Below, in pieces: positions 33,563 to 45,606 of a stretch of 64,000 nucleotides of DNA (its first letter is position 1; every line of letters begins with the position of its first letter). Both the position numbers and the translations under genes were made by a program. The DNA comes from Populus alba (taxonomy: Eukaryota > Streptophyta > Magnoliopsida > Malpighiales > Salicaceae): contig NC_133286.1 of assembly GCF_005239225.2 (NCBI RefSeq), positions 22,582,572 through 22,646,571 of the forward strand, written 5' to 3'. The notes beneath the pieces are model-generated. The model was not told the DNA's origin. It was given only the letters and a program-made list of their open reading frames with translations, and searched no databases.

Positions 33563-35777
33563 TATGTAGTGCTGTAGAGACAATGAGATTGCTGGTGTTT
33601 TTGGAGCTAAGGAAATGGCGGTGTCTATGATGTCTTCTCAAGGAGGCATTGCATACTGTTACAAATAGTTTGTGCTCAACTCTGGCTAGGTGTAATATAT
33701 ATACAAAAAGAAAACCTAGGCCAGTTTAGTGGTTAAACCCCAATGTCTTAACCAGGTAGAAGATGTTCTCTTTCCCCTTGGAACTACAGATAAACAAGAA
33801 GCTAATGGACAGACCATTCAGAATAACCAGACTATGTTTCAGCTTTCACGGTTAAAAGGGGTAGATCTAGACCATTTCCTAACAGGGTAAGCACTAATTG
33901 GACAAAAGATTTCCTAAAATCATATATAAATGAAATATCTGCACATGGGAAAAAATTTTCAGTTGGAGGACTATAAAGATGACAGAGCAGCTCATTGATC
34001 CACGTCAGCAGAAGGCAAGACAGGATCAATTATAATGCATGTTAGAATCTTGTAGAAGCATTATTTGACTGGCCACTATCCCAGTAACATTTCCATATGA
34101 ACTCTATTTTTGGTGATCTGCTTCTTTATTTTTATCAGAAGTTTAATGATAGAACTTTTATTCTTGAATACGTTGGAACTCGGAAGCAGCTGACCATGTG
34201 ATTCTGAATTGAATATTATACTTCTGACTTCTGTGCAGTCCTTCAAATATTTAACTTAAAACCTCATGTGACTTATCACATGAGACCAAATCAGCCACTC
34301 TTCTTCTGTCCTTTTTTATTAAATCACTCAATAGTTTTGTACTTCTGTTAAGAGTAACAGATACAGCTAAACTTAGCTGGGAAAGACTAATTTCGACAGC
34401 AAAAGCAATCATCTTCTTCCAAGAAAATGCAATGCTCCTCTTTTACCATTCAGAACATAGACTAATGTCAATTGGATTCCATCTTATTCTTCTCCAACCT
34501 GATACTAATGCAGCATTCATATAAACCTCAAGTTGGTGTAGTTAGAGCTGAGCCTTCAGGATTGCTTTTGCATGTCTAATATAGCTAATATTGCTCCCCA
34601 ACCAAATTTGGCCAGCTTGACAGCCTTGCCCAATTTTTTTGATATGTATATGAGTTTTTATTTCATAATTCACCTCATGGACAATGGTTTTTGGAGATTC
34701 AAAGGTGGATTGAATAATAGAGTCTAGATTTTAAAACCTGAGAACATGCTAAAAAGGTCTCCGCCTGCCCAAACCTGAGCAGCAATCTTTGAAGCATTAT
34801 TATAAGGATAATCCTCTAAATTTAGTAAATTCTCTTCCATTTAGCCATGTGATGGTGTATCACTCCTCCGTCACTTCACATTATTCAGCAGATGGTGGAA
34901 GTTTTTTTATGTTTATAAATTGCAATATCATCTCCTAGGGTAGAAGAAAAATGATCTGGAGGTTTAAGAACTTTACATGGAGAATTTGGGAGATCTAGTC
35001 AAGGAACTTTGAGAGAGGTATTTAGAATATAGTTTTTGGTGAAGTCACTTGGTGGTTTCCTGGGCTGCGAATCCTGAGTCCATGTGAACAGTAAGTCTAC
35101 AAGCAAGGGAAAATGCATTTATGCAACAGGAACAAAATAGAGACATTACTCATTTCCAACTCCTTGAATGAAAGATATTGCTGCCATGATCATATGCATT
35201 CTGATCTCATATAATACTGGAAAATATGGCATCAGAATTACCTGGAACATGCATTGTTTTTGCATAAAATCAATGTACCAACAAGATCTCGCTGATTAAA
35301 GATGCTGATCATGGATCTAATTAACAGCATCAAAGTACTTGCTTCTAGATAACTCTCTCAACATCATCACAACAGGACCTAAGGATTCTCAAATGCCTTG
35401 TACCTATATTGCCTACAATCACACTGACAATCTCAAACCATAATAAAAAATTTCTATCGATGATCCTATTTCCCTATTCCCCAAATTCCTGAAAATAATT
35501 CACCTAGTCTACAGCTTTTAACGCATTTTGAAAAAAAACAATACAATATCCTCAAGTATTGCATGATCTAAACTACTCTGTCTCTTTTCTGATATAGACA
35601 TAATACATAACTTCAGATAGCTAAATAAATGGATTCAACTTTCACATACACAAAATTCCATTGATTCATTTCAACGAATCATCAATCATACAGAAAAGGG
35701 TTTCCATAATTTATCTTTCAGGAATATAATAGCCACATGTCATTTAGTTTTCTCATTACATAACTATTGAAGCATTA
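33563..35777. other. Intergenic DNA
   Basis: Apart from the TATA-like box near 33700 I see no coding frame, RNA gene or terminal repeats. It separates the candidate peptide gene from the LIP2 remnant. Confidence 0.45.
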
Positions 35778-36500
35778 TCAGTCCACATGCCTTTCAGGTT
35801 TCCCATTATCTAGCAATATTGACTTAATTTCCTTCCAAATAAGATTTTTGAAACCAAACATTCTTGCAAAACAAGATATCAACTGCTCATGAATTACTTC
35901 ATCAGAAGGAAGCACGGTACCTGTATCTCCCTTCTCAAAGATGCAACCTCTTTATCAGCAATCCCACAAGGCACAATATGCTTAAAATAGTCTAAATCAG
36001 GATCAATGTCGAATGCCAATCCATGAGAGAAGTGATTCTGGATGATATGCAAGCTCCAATTGCACCAATCTTTCTATCTCCAACCCAAACCCCAGTCTCA
36101 AACTTTTTTCGTGCGCTAGCTTTCACACCATGTAGTGATGCCATCTCAATCATTGTTAAATCAAGTCTCTCCACATAATTCCGAGCACCAAGTCCAACGT
36201 CACGAAGAGAAATGACAGGGTATAAGAAGGCTTGATGAGGACCATGATATGTAATGCCACCTCCTCTTTGTGTATAGTGAAGTTCAGTTCCTATCTTTTC
36301 AAGTTCATCACAGGGATCAATAAATTATGATCAGTTCACCGTTTTCCAAGAGTGTATGTAGGAGGGTGTTGCAGGGACAGCAGCGTATCCGGAATCTTAT
36401 GAGCTTTTCTAGTAGAGAATAGCTTTTCCTGAAGCTTAAGTGCTTCCAAGTAGATGACCGTTCCTAATTTCCAAACCTCAAGATTTAATGGAAATCACAT
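35778..36500 (-). pseudogene. LIP2: Octanoyltransferase LIP2 (LipB family), broken copy
   Basis: The plant mitochondrial lipoyl(octanoyl) transferase moves octanoate from acyl carrier protein to lipoate-dependent enzymes such as pyruvate dehydrogenase and glycine decarboxylase. The whole protein is recognisable without introns: LEVWKLGTVIYLEALKLQEK, LLSLQHPPTYTLGKR, HYTQRGGGITYHGPHQAF, ETGVWVGDRKIGAIG and the C-terminal half with HIVPCGIADKEV and DEVIHEQLISCF. It is broken in several ways. TGA follows the ATG at 36500. TGA replaces an expected CGA after TLGKR (about 36346). There is a frame change at about 36310, a 2-base insertion at 'TCTCTCATGG' (about 36028), and another 2-base insertion near 35922. 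An AG acceptor-like site precedes the ATG. The two nonsense codons favour a pseudogene, but the indels resemble errors seen elsewhere in the window. Confidence 0.85.
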
Positions 36501-39500
36501 TCTCTGAAAACCAAGAAATAATTAATCCTTATTCTTATCTTATTCTCACATGGCATCATTGTGTTATAATCACATGATACCATTGCACACCAAATAATAG
36601 AATCAGACCTAAACATTAAAAAACCAAAAATTTCCACGCACATGCAACTTCAGCTAACATTTGTAATTCTGAGTTGACAGATGCACTCTTTCATTAAAAT
36701 GTGAAGTAGTAAGAATTTTAACTGTCAATGACACGCAAAAACTACAAGAAAGGAAAAGAAAATCAAAGAAGACAGAACCAATCTTTTTCTTGCTAACGAA
36801 TGAGTGCCTGATTAACTTGCAAAATCTAGGAGAGATCAGAAGGAACAGATATGAATGCCAAAATAATGAATAGCAAAAATAAAAATAAAAAAATATCTTC
36901 ATAAAAAAACACTTTCTCCTCTCCGTCTTATGCTGTAACTAAACAAAAAATAAAGAGCTTATTTGGGAAAAGATGCACCAATTCCTCAAAGAAGGAAACC
37001 CAAAATTAAAACAACCCACTAGAAAAAGGGTTATCATCTCTTTCTAAATTTCTAATAAAAAAAGTGACCTTTAGTCAATATATCTCATTAAAAAAAACTA
37101 TGAATTGCATGGTCTTCAAGTAGTTCCAACCCTGTGACATTTCCCTTCTCTGCAACCCCCACCAGACATTATTGTGGTTGATTCTTTTTCACTGAAAAGC
37201 TAAAGAAACCAAATTTCTTCGTGAGATTTTATTTAATTTAGCAAAATTTGAGCTGTTTCATTGAGGCATTTCATCACATAGCGCTTAAAAAGTCTCATAA
37301 ATTCTGCAAGCAAAAATGCTTCCATCATTCATTTCAAGTAAAGAATCACTCCACTCAATAATTTAAACTATTGAGGTTATAATCCTAAATTTACGTTATT
37401 AATCATTGAGGAGTTAAAAAAAAAAACAAGAAATAAACAGTAATTGTAAATAAAGCAGATGAACCAGATTCAATAAAAACTCCAATGTAAGAGAAAAACG
37501 GCTTCTGCTTGAAGTCAAATGGAAGGAAAAAAAGATTTTAGAGAGAGAGAAAGCAAAATATACAAAACGCGCCGTTTTAAGTTCATAAAGGAACGGCATA
37601 GTGTAGTCTGTACTGACATGTCGTTGAAAAAACAGTTGGTCTTGAAGAAGTGTTTTTTTAATTATGTCATTGTTTATTATAATATTAGTAATTATTTTAT
37701 AAAATATTTATGTATTAATCTTATATGTATGATTTTTAAAATAATTTAATTATTAAAATTAAATAAAAAATAGAATAAGTTCTTATATTTTTTTAGCGTG
37801 AATTTTTATATAATTTTCTTAAATTTATTCTTTTTACATTTTTCATATAGATATATAAAAAAAGATCAATTTGTATTTTTTTTATTTTAAATTGAAAACT
37901 TATTTTATGATTATAATATTTTTTTACTTAAAAAACAAGTTTTCACAAAAATAAAAAAGGAATACATTAATAAAAAAAGATTTCAATTAATTATTTTTTT
38001 TTATTTAAATCACTATAAATTATAAGTCTTTGTTTGATTATGCAAGTTTGATGTGGAGATGAAAGTGAGTTTGAAAGTATTTCATTTATTGAAATTTATG
38101 ATTTTAGATTATTTTAATTATTATTTTTATTTAAATCACTATAATTTGTAAGTCTTTGTTTGATTATGCAAGTTTTGATGTGGAGATAAAAGTGAGTTTG
38201 AAAGTATTTCATTTATTGAAATTTATGATTTTAGATTATTTTAATTATTATTGTAAAACTAAATTTGAATTAAAAATAAATTTAATTTTTTTAATATATT
38301 AAAATAATATTATTTTTATAAAAAAATTTAAGAATTTAATTATGATTTGAAATTTAAGAATTATAAAAGTCAAGTTGACTGAGTTATTTAATTAACTTTG
38401 GTTTTTGACAAAAACAGAAAAAAAAAATTTTCTTTTAGCTATTTTCCCTTTAATCTAGATTGGTCTGAGATGTTTTGATGTGCTATTTTCAAGGTTGATT
38501 TAATAAGCATGATTTCAATTCAAATTCAACTTTTAAATTAACTTTGAAATTATCTAACTCAAATTTTATACACAAATAAAAAATAAGAGTTAAACTAATA
38601 TGACCCGATTGACTTAAGGAATTCAAAGATAATCTCAATGATTGATAAAAATATAGTTTGATTTGTAAAAAATTCAAGACGATACTTTAAAAAATAAATA
38701 TTAAGATAACAACATTAGATTGATCTGTGTTAATCTTTCGAATACTTGATCTAAGTTATGAAATCATGATAACCACAAATAAAACAAATCAAAATAAATT
38801 ATAAAACTCAATTCTCAATAAATCTATTGTTGAATGATGAAATTGAAAAAATATCAATCTAAAAAAAAACACAATAAAATGACCTAAATCTATTATGATT
38901 AACTCGCAAAACTCGTGATTTAAATCATGATAATAGGATAATTTTATAAAAAAATAAATCAAAATAAATAACAAAGTTTAATTGTAAAACAATCAAATAT
39001 TGAAGAAGTTGAATGACTAAACTGGAAAAAAAAATCAATTCAAAAAAAACAATAATAAATTATAAAATTTAAAATTCAATAAATTAAGTGGAACGTTTTG
39101 AATAAAATTTTCAAAACAGGTTGAGATTTCGAGTTAAATAAAATATATTATGATTTATTTTATTTTTTAAACTAGAAAAATATATAATATTTTTTTCCGG
39201 ACTAAACAAACTTCATCCAAACCCAATTTTACAACTATAATTATTAAAATATATATATATAAAAAAAAAAAACTAAACAACAAAAAAAAAAAACATTATA
39301 CTAAATTATCAAACACATGTTAGATTGAAGATAGATATAGAAATACTCTTAAATCTTGCTAAAACTCTTTTTTTATATATAAAAAAAAGACACATTACCT
39401 CTTCATATTCTTTCAATCAATCAAATTCCACAATATTCACACTCCCATACCCCTAATTTTCCCCTCCAAAACCACCCCCACCAACAATTACCAATCAAAA

Positions 39501-39910
39501 CTCACAAAAAATTCTACGCGTTTCCCACAAAACGCTGTCGAATTTCCTTGTTTTGAAGCTCTCAACGTTGTTTTCTGGTTCAATTTCGAGGACTTGGACA
39601 GTGAATTATTACGGTTTTGTTGTTCGCCATAAGAGGAGGCTAAAGTTCGAGACTTTTTAAAGGGATTTTATTTTAAAACCGCAAAATTCGGTAACTTGAT
39701 CGAATTTGAGTTTTTTTAGGGTTTAGTGGAATTTTGATGTACATTAGGGATTTGGATAGTAGTGATTAACCTATGAAAGTTTTGTTCTTTTTCTGTTTTG
39801 GTTTGGTTTTGTTGAATTTTTCTTTAATTTCTTGTTTATCAAGTTATAGGTGGCGTTTTTTTTTGTGAATTACCGTTTTTTTTTTTTTTTTTAATTTAGC
39901 TGTAGTTCCT
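36501..39910. other. AT-rich intergenic DNA between LIP2 and EMSY-LIKE
   Basis: Very AT-rich from 37650 to 39410, without genes. It holds a roughly 115-bp tandem duplication at 38.0-38.25 kb and the motif AAAACGCGCCGTTTT near 37565. The pyrimidine-rich stretch at 39400-39520 probably marks the promoter and 5' UTR start of the EMSY-LIKE gene. Confidence 0.5.
38010..38255. repeat. Tandem duplication, two units of about 115 bp
   Basis: The stretch containing 'aagtctttgtttgattatgc' and 'agtgagtttgaaagtatttc' occurs twice in direct tandem with only a few differences. Confidence 0.9.
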
Positions 39911-39911
39911 T

Positions 39912-40305
39912 GTTTATGAAGTTATTTAGTTGGTGCTTGAAGCAAAAAGGTAATTAAGGAGATTGTGTGTGGAATTAAGTTTTATTTTTAATGTTTTATA
40001 GGGTTGCAGGAGCTAAATCTGTGAATTAGGGCTTCATATGTGTGGATTTGGCTTAAATCTGTTGTTTTTTTTGAAGCAGGGGTAAGCATTTATGATCTCT
40101 GAAATTGTTTATGAAGTTATTTAGATGGTGCTTGAAGCAAAAAAGTAACTAAGGAGATTGTGCGTTGTAATTATTTTTTTTAATTGTTTTATATGTTTAC
40201 AGGAGGTAATTATGTGAATTAGGCCTATTTTTTATGTTGGTGAATTTGGCTTAAATGTGTTGTATTCTGAAGCAGGAGTAAGCTTTTATGATCTTTGAAG
40301 TGTGC
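39912..40305 (+). repeat. Tandem duplication in the EMSY-LIKE 5' UTR region
   Basis: Two units of about 190 bases. Both hold 'gaagttattta' with 'ggtgcttgaagcaaaa', then 'aaggagattgtg', 'gtgaattagg', 'tttggcttaaat', and end at 'gaagcaggggtaag' or 'gaagcaggagtaag'. Each unit thus carries its own candidate AG acceptor and GTAAG donor, so the duplication may have doubled a non-coding leader exon. Confidence 0.8.
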
Positions 40306-40465
40306 TCCATAATTTGTTTGATTGATAAATTTATTGTTTTAATTGTTTGTCAGGTCGGTTGTAACTTGCATTTGTGAAGAATTCGTTTGGTTTGTTAAGG
40401 TGGTTGAGTTTGTTTCCTGTGGTTAGAAGGTGGAAAGCAACAGGCTTGATTTTTTAGCTGTTGAA

Positions 40466-43400
40466 ATGGATTACGAGCTTTCCGATAGTAGTGGTGAGTT
40501 AGTTTAAAGTGTTTATTGTTATTCGTAGTGTATTTTTTTTCTCTATAGCTTAATTCATAATTTGTAAGTTACTGTTGATATGAGATTTGTTTGTGTTTGA
40601 GCTTCTAAAACAAGGTTTAAGGTTCAATATGGTTAGAAATGCATGAGGTTGTTCATTGTTGATGATAATCAGGTGTTTGCACTTTAAGGTTAAGAGGAAA
40701 ATGTCTGGTTTTGAACTGATGTTTGAATTGAAAGTGTAAGAAATCACTAGGGATGGTTTACTCATTTGTTAGTATGTCAGTGTCTTGGGATATACAGGGA
40801 ATGGAATTACTTCAGTAAGAGATGGCAGCATAAACTTGCTGAAAAACTTTTCTTGACCCAGGATGTCAAGGGTGTTTTCATGGAAACTTACTACTCCAGG
40901 CATGGATGGGTGAGGTTGAGGTGGGTTCGAGTCTAAAACAATGCCAACAACAGAAAGGGGCAGCTGTCTGTATTTCTTGGAAGGAATCTCTGTAAACCGA
41001 ACCATTAACCAGGTAGAAATAACTTGAAAGAAGAGTATAAAGAGGATGGTTGGTCGTATTAACAGTTTCCAGATAGAAGAAAAAAAAACCTGAGAGCTGT
41101 CTGATATTTTCTTGCTAGAAGCTTTCATGTGTGCAACTATGATGAAAGATTTGCTGTTACATTTTGCTGAAGCACATGCACTCATGCAGGCTGGATCTAG
41201 ACAAATGGAATCACTCTTTTCTGGCTTTGAGTATATCAATGTTGAAGAGCTACTTTCAGTTTCGCATGGTTACTTGATTGGATCTTTGTAAATGTTTTCT
41301 GTTTGGTCATTGCATCTTTTATATTTTGTTCTGTACATCGGTGTTTAGATGATAGAAATTGTTTCATTTTTCTTTACTGCAAAGAGTTAATGCATTGTGT
41401 TTTTTATGTCTAAAATTGCAGGAAACTGATGATGACCTTCCACCAACACATCGAAATAGATTCCAAAGTGGGGTGCAAACTGCTGGAAATGGAAGATCTG
41501 CAGTTGTTGGTGGTGCTTCACAGCCAAGTTTGCATAGTGACATGGAAACTCAAATCCACAATATTGAACAAGAAGCATATACTTCAGTCTTGCGAGCCTT
41601 TAAAGCCCAGTCAGATGCCATTACTTGGGTATTATCTTTGTCCATTTCATGTACATTAGATTTATGTTCTATTATTGAATGTTAAACAAATTTTAGACTC
41701 TCTTCCTCTGATTGTTCTTCTCCAGGAAAAGGAAAGCCTAATTACAGAACTCCAGAAAAGAACTAAGAGTTTCAGATGAGGAGCACAGGGAGCTCCTAGC
41801 TAGGGTTAATGCTGATGATATCATCCGGAGGATAAGGTTTAGTTTTTTTCATTACATATCTGTTGAGCAGATTCTTAAATGATATAATGTCTTCCAGTCA
41901 GTTTTTCTAATATCTGTTGAGCTGATTCTTAAAAAGATCCTATGATTTTCAGGGAATGGAGAAAGGCAAATGGGATCCAACCTAGCATGCCAAGCACCAC
42001 CCAGCCTTCTCACAACCCTATAGCTAGTCCTTCTGCTTCAGGATCACGCAAGAAAACAGAAAACATCGCAGTCAGTCGCCTCATTGTCCATGGGTGCACC
42101 TTCTCCTGTATTGCATCCATCTATGCAACAATCTACATCAGCCCTGAGACATGGCCCTCCTCCTGGATCTGCGAACAAGAAGCCTAAATCAGTAAGTTGA
42201 ATAAGTGAGCAAAAATGATGAGGATTTGTACTTCACAACTTTTTTTTATCCTCTACTTTTGGTTAATGAGGCTGTCTGCCTGCATCCTCAACAAGTCCAT
42301 GCAGCGATGTTCTACAGGTTTGTCTGGCAGGGCACAAGTTGCTAACCATGGCTCTTCAGGTGCCTTTGCAGCCAATGATTTAATTGGAAAGAAAGTTTGG
42401 ACTCAATGGCCAGAGGATAACCACTTCTATGAAGCTGTTATAACTGACTACAATGCAGTTGAGGTACATTCTACACTTGATTATGTAATAATCTGCCTAT
42501 CATTGGCCTTTTAACGTTTTTCATTTTCCACATTTGACAGGGGAGGCATGCTTTGGTTTATGATATTAATACAGGGGATGAAACGTGGGAATGGGTCAAT
42601 CTCAAAGAGGTAAGGTTTTGCTGTGTTCCTGGGAGCTGATAACTTGATATGTTTTATTTACATTTAGTTATCTTAATGCTGACCAGCAAATTGTTTGTGG
42701 TTTGTAAAATACCGATATAAATTCATCTCCCTTTTTTTCCTGGTTGTGAGGGTGTGAGAATTCTCTGTTCTGTATTGCATAATTAGTTTGGGTTAAAGTG
42801 AGATTGATGCTTTGTCTTCTGAAAGATTTGAACGTTGATCCTGCTTGCATGTTCTCTTTTTGTAGTATATCCAAAGATTTCTCATCCCCACTGGTTCAAC
42901 CACTGGAATATGAAGAATTGATTTGAAACGGAATTTTTCCATTGGATATGATTTTATTCTGCAGTATTGATAAGATCAAGCTAACCTTCTTTCTTTTTTT
43001 TCCCTTTTGTTTGTGTGTGTTGCGTGGTCGTGGATAATGTAAAGCTAAACAAGCCCTCCACTCCTTTGACCTCATTCTAGGCTAGTAGTAGTGTCAAGCG
43101 GTCAATTAGTGATGCATTCAACGTGACATGGAATGTTACTGATAGTGCTTGGTTTTTTTACCACTGTCTTCCCTTGTGTAGTTGCCATCAATTGTCTTCT
43201 TGTGTTCCCATCACTCTTTCTCTTGGAATCTGTCGTTTACAGAGTCAAATGAATTTCTAGTTTATTGTTGCTACTGATCTATATGTGTTCATGGCAGATA
43301 CCTCCTGAAGATATTAGGTGGAGGATGAGGAAACTGGGGCTTTCCGTAGAGGTGGCCGGCCTGGACCAGGCCGTGGGAATAAGAAATCAATTGCACGTGG

Positions 43401-44407
43401 TTGGCGCTGTTGCTGCTGCAGGAAGAGGTAGAGGAACCATAAAAGGTCAATCCAAAAAAGATTTTCTCTTTAACCAAGAATGGCGCTGCGAAGAAAGCTA
43501 TGGGTGATATTGAGATACTTCACACAGATACTTCTAATAAAGGAGGTAAGATGGATGTTGGAACTTGTTTCACATACATTAAATGAAAGGAACTTCTCTT
43601 CCCTAATTTAATGAATTTGAACAGGTAGAAAAAGTTTTTGGTGCCAGCCATCCTGATCCTTTGGAAATTGAGAAAGCAAAGAAAGTTCTAAGAGTAAGTA
43701 CCAAACACCTCGAATTGTTCTTACTATCTTCAGTTGTTGCATTTATATCTTCCCTTTCATGCAGGAACAAGAACAAGCCCTGGTCAAAGCAATTGCGAGG
43801 CTTGAAGATGCATCAGATGGTGAAAGCGGTAATAACTAATTGCACATAACATGTTTCTATCATAATCAATAAAGATTCCCTGCTATCTGTTGTATGATTC
43901 TAATTATAGTTTTGGGTGTTCATATCAGCCTGTAATAGTTTTTATACTGTTATTCCTACAATTACTAGTATTTTTTTCATCAATCTAGTGGGATGCAAGT
44001 AAACATTTTATTGCTTGTTTTTTGATTTTTCAAGCATGATCAGCTATGACTTCATTTTCGTGTTAAGCATAGGTGAGGTTTTTGATTGGTTGAACAGCCA
44101 AATCATTTTGACACATGCAGCCGGTCCCATTCCTTAATTGTAGTGGATTCTTGAAAACAATTCCATCATTGATGATAAAAAAGAATAAAATGTTTTCTTT
44201 TTTCTTGGCATCAAAGCAGATGAGGGAGAACATCCGTTTCCCCATATTCAATCAAAGGACCAGAATCAGAATCGGGGATGGAGAAAACAGCCGTGTAATG
44301 AGATTGCTGGTGAAGGTAGAGGAATCAAAGGCTCAGGTGGCAACAAAATGGCAAGAAATGGTAGAATTGTTCCTAGTGATCATCATGATGAGAATTATGA
44401 CATGTGA
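40466..44407 (+). CDS. EML: EMSY-LIKE protein (ENT domain plus Tudor/Agenet domain)
   Basis: EMSY-LIKE proteins are plant nuclear, histone-reading proteins linked to chromatin control and defence. Ten coding exons can be placed: 40466-40493, 41422-41628, 41726-41836, 41953-42191, 42296-42463, 42541-42609, 43298-43545, 43625-43693, 43765-43828 and 44220-44407, all with GT/AG borders. The ENT domain covers [20 protein letters not shown] to [13 protein letters not shown]. The Tudor-like domain covers [20 protein letters not shown] to [12 protein letters not shown]. The C-terminal region includes [20 protein letters not shown]. The reading frame is interrupted by at least five single-base changes, mostly an extra A in an A-run (starts of exons 2, 3 and 4) and one missing G in exon 7. 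Splice sites and codon conservation are otherwise intact, so I read these as sequence errors. Start ATG gives MDYELSDSS, as in the family. Confidence 0.88.
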
Positions 44408-44814
44408 CTATTAGGCTTATTAGCAACTAGTGGCCCTGACTTGTATATATCTTGCTCTAATTTTATGACCAGCAAAGAGCATGACAATTCCTTGGCTAAT
44501 TGTCTATTGGCTAGTGGAAGCAGTAGCTTTGATTCCAGTGTATGCTTTGTTTCATTGAATTATGAAATATTGATGTAAATTATTTTGACAGTAACATCTG
44601 AATATGTAAAAATGGCAGAAAAAATCTCTCTCTCTCTCTCTCGTCAATATTGCAATAGCAATGAGGTTAGAGGCCACTCTCACTCATTAGTTGACTCTGT
44701 AATCCATCATTCAAAACCTGCAAATTAAACAAAGATAATCGACATGCACAAGAAATACAGTTCAGGCAATCTAACCCAGCACACCCTCACAAGCCACCAT
44801 GGCATCTTATATTC
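44408..44814. other. 3' flank of EMSY-LIKE, converging on the hydrolase gene
   Basis: Holds the probable 3' UTRs of two convergent genes and a (CT)n microsatellite at about 44625-44642. No other feature was seen. Confidence 0.5.
44625..44642. repeat. (CT)n microsatellite
   Basis: Eight to nine CT units in the probable 3' UTR of EMSY-LIKE. Confidence 0.85.
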
Positions 44815-45106
44815 CTATAAAGATGAGATAAATGTAAGGATAAGGTTCACCATCTGGTTATCAAACTCAGCACCTTCCATTTGGAAGTGGCTTGCTCCTT
44901 CAATTAGATGTGTTTCAACACGTCCTGCAGCAGAACTCAGCTTGTTCTGCAGCTGTTTAACACTGGTAAACCCATCCCGAGTTCCCATAACGAAAAGTTT
45001 TGGCTTTGGAGACTTCAGGATTCCCTTGTGGTGTCTTCCAAAAAGGATAGAGGCGAAACATGCCAAAAGGGTACCCTATACTTACATAGCCGACGACTTC
45101 TTTAAT
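44815..45106 (-). CDS. Alpha/beta-hydrolase family protein, C-terminal part
   Basis: The minus strand reads a C-terminal alpha/beta-hydrolase end: GYPFG, then ASILFGRHHKGILKSPKPKL, FVMGTRDGFTSVKQL (the strand and loop carrying the catalytic Asp) and ETHLIEGASHFQMEG (the His motif), ending FISSL. The frame shifts by one extra T near 45060 (GGCATGTTTCGCC). The rest of the gene lies in the N gap. The substrate is not known. It converges on EMSY-LIKE and runs in the same direction as the callose synthase beyond the gap. Confidence 0.8.
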
Positions 45107-45606
45107 NNNNNNNNNNNNNNNNNNNNNNNNNNNNNNNNNNNNNNNNNNNNNNNNNNNNNNNNNNNNNNNNNNNNNNNNNNNNNNNNNNNNNNNNNNNNNN
45201 NNNNNNNNNNNNNNNNNNNNNNNNNNNNNNNNNNNNNNNNNNNNNNNNNNNNNNNNNNNNNNNNNNNNNNNNNNNNNNNNNNNNNNNNNNNNNNNNNNNN
45301 NNNNNNNNNNNNNNNNNNNNNNNNNNNNNNNNNNNNNNNNNNNNNNNNNNNNNNNNNNNNNNNNNNNNNNNNNNNNNNNNNNNNNNNNNNNNNNNNNNNN
45401 NNNNNNNNNNNNNNNNNNNNNNNNNNNNNNNNNNNNNNNNNNNNNNNNNNNNNNNNNNNNNNNNNNNNNNNNNNNNNNNNNNNNNNNNNNNNNNNNNNNN
45501 NNNNNNNNNNNNNNNNNNNNNNNNNNNNNNNNNNNNNNNNNNNNNNNNNNNNNNNNNNNNNNNNNNNNNNNNNNNNNNNNNNNNNNNNNNNNNNNNNNNN
45601 NNNNNN
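45107..45606. other. Assembly gap, exactly 500 N
   Basis: A run of 500 N. A round number of this kind is usually a placeholder of unknown true size. The catalytic half of the callose synthase and the N-terminal part of the hydrolase should lie here, which needs several kilobases. Confidence 0.97.
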
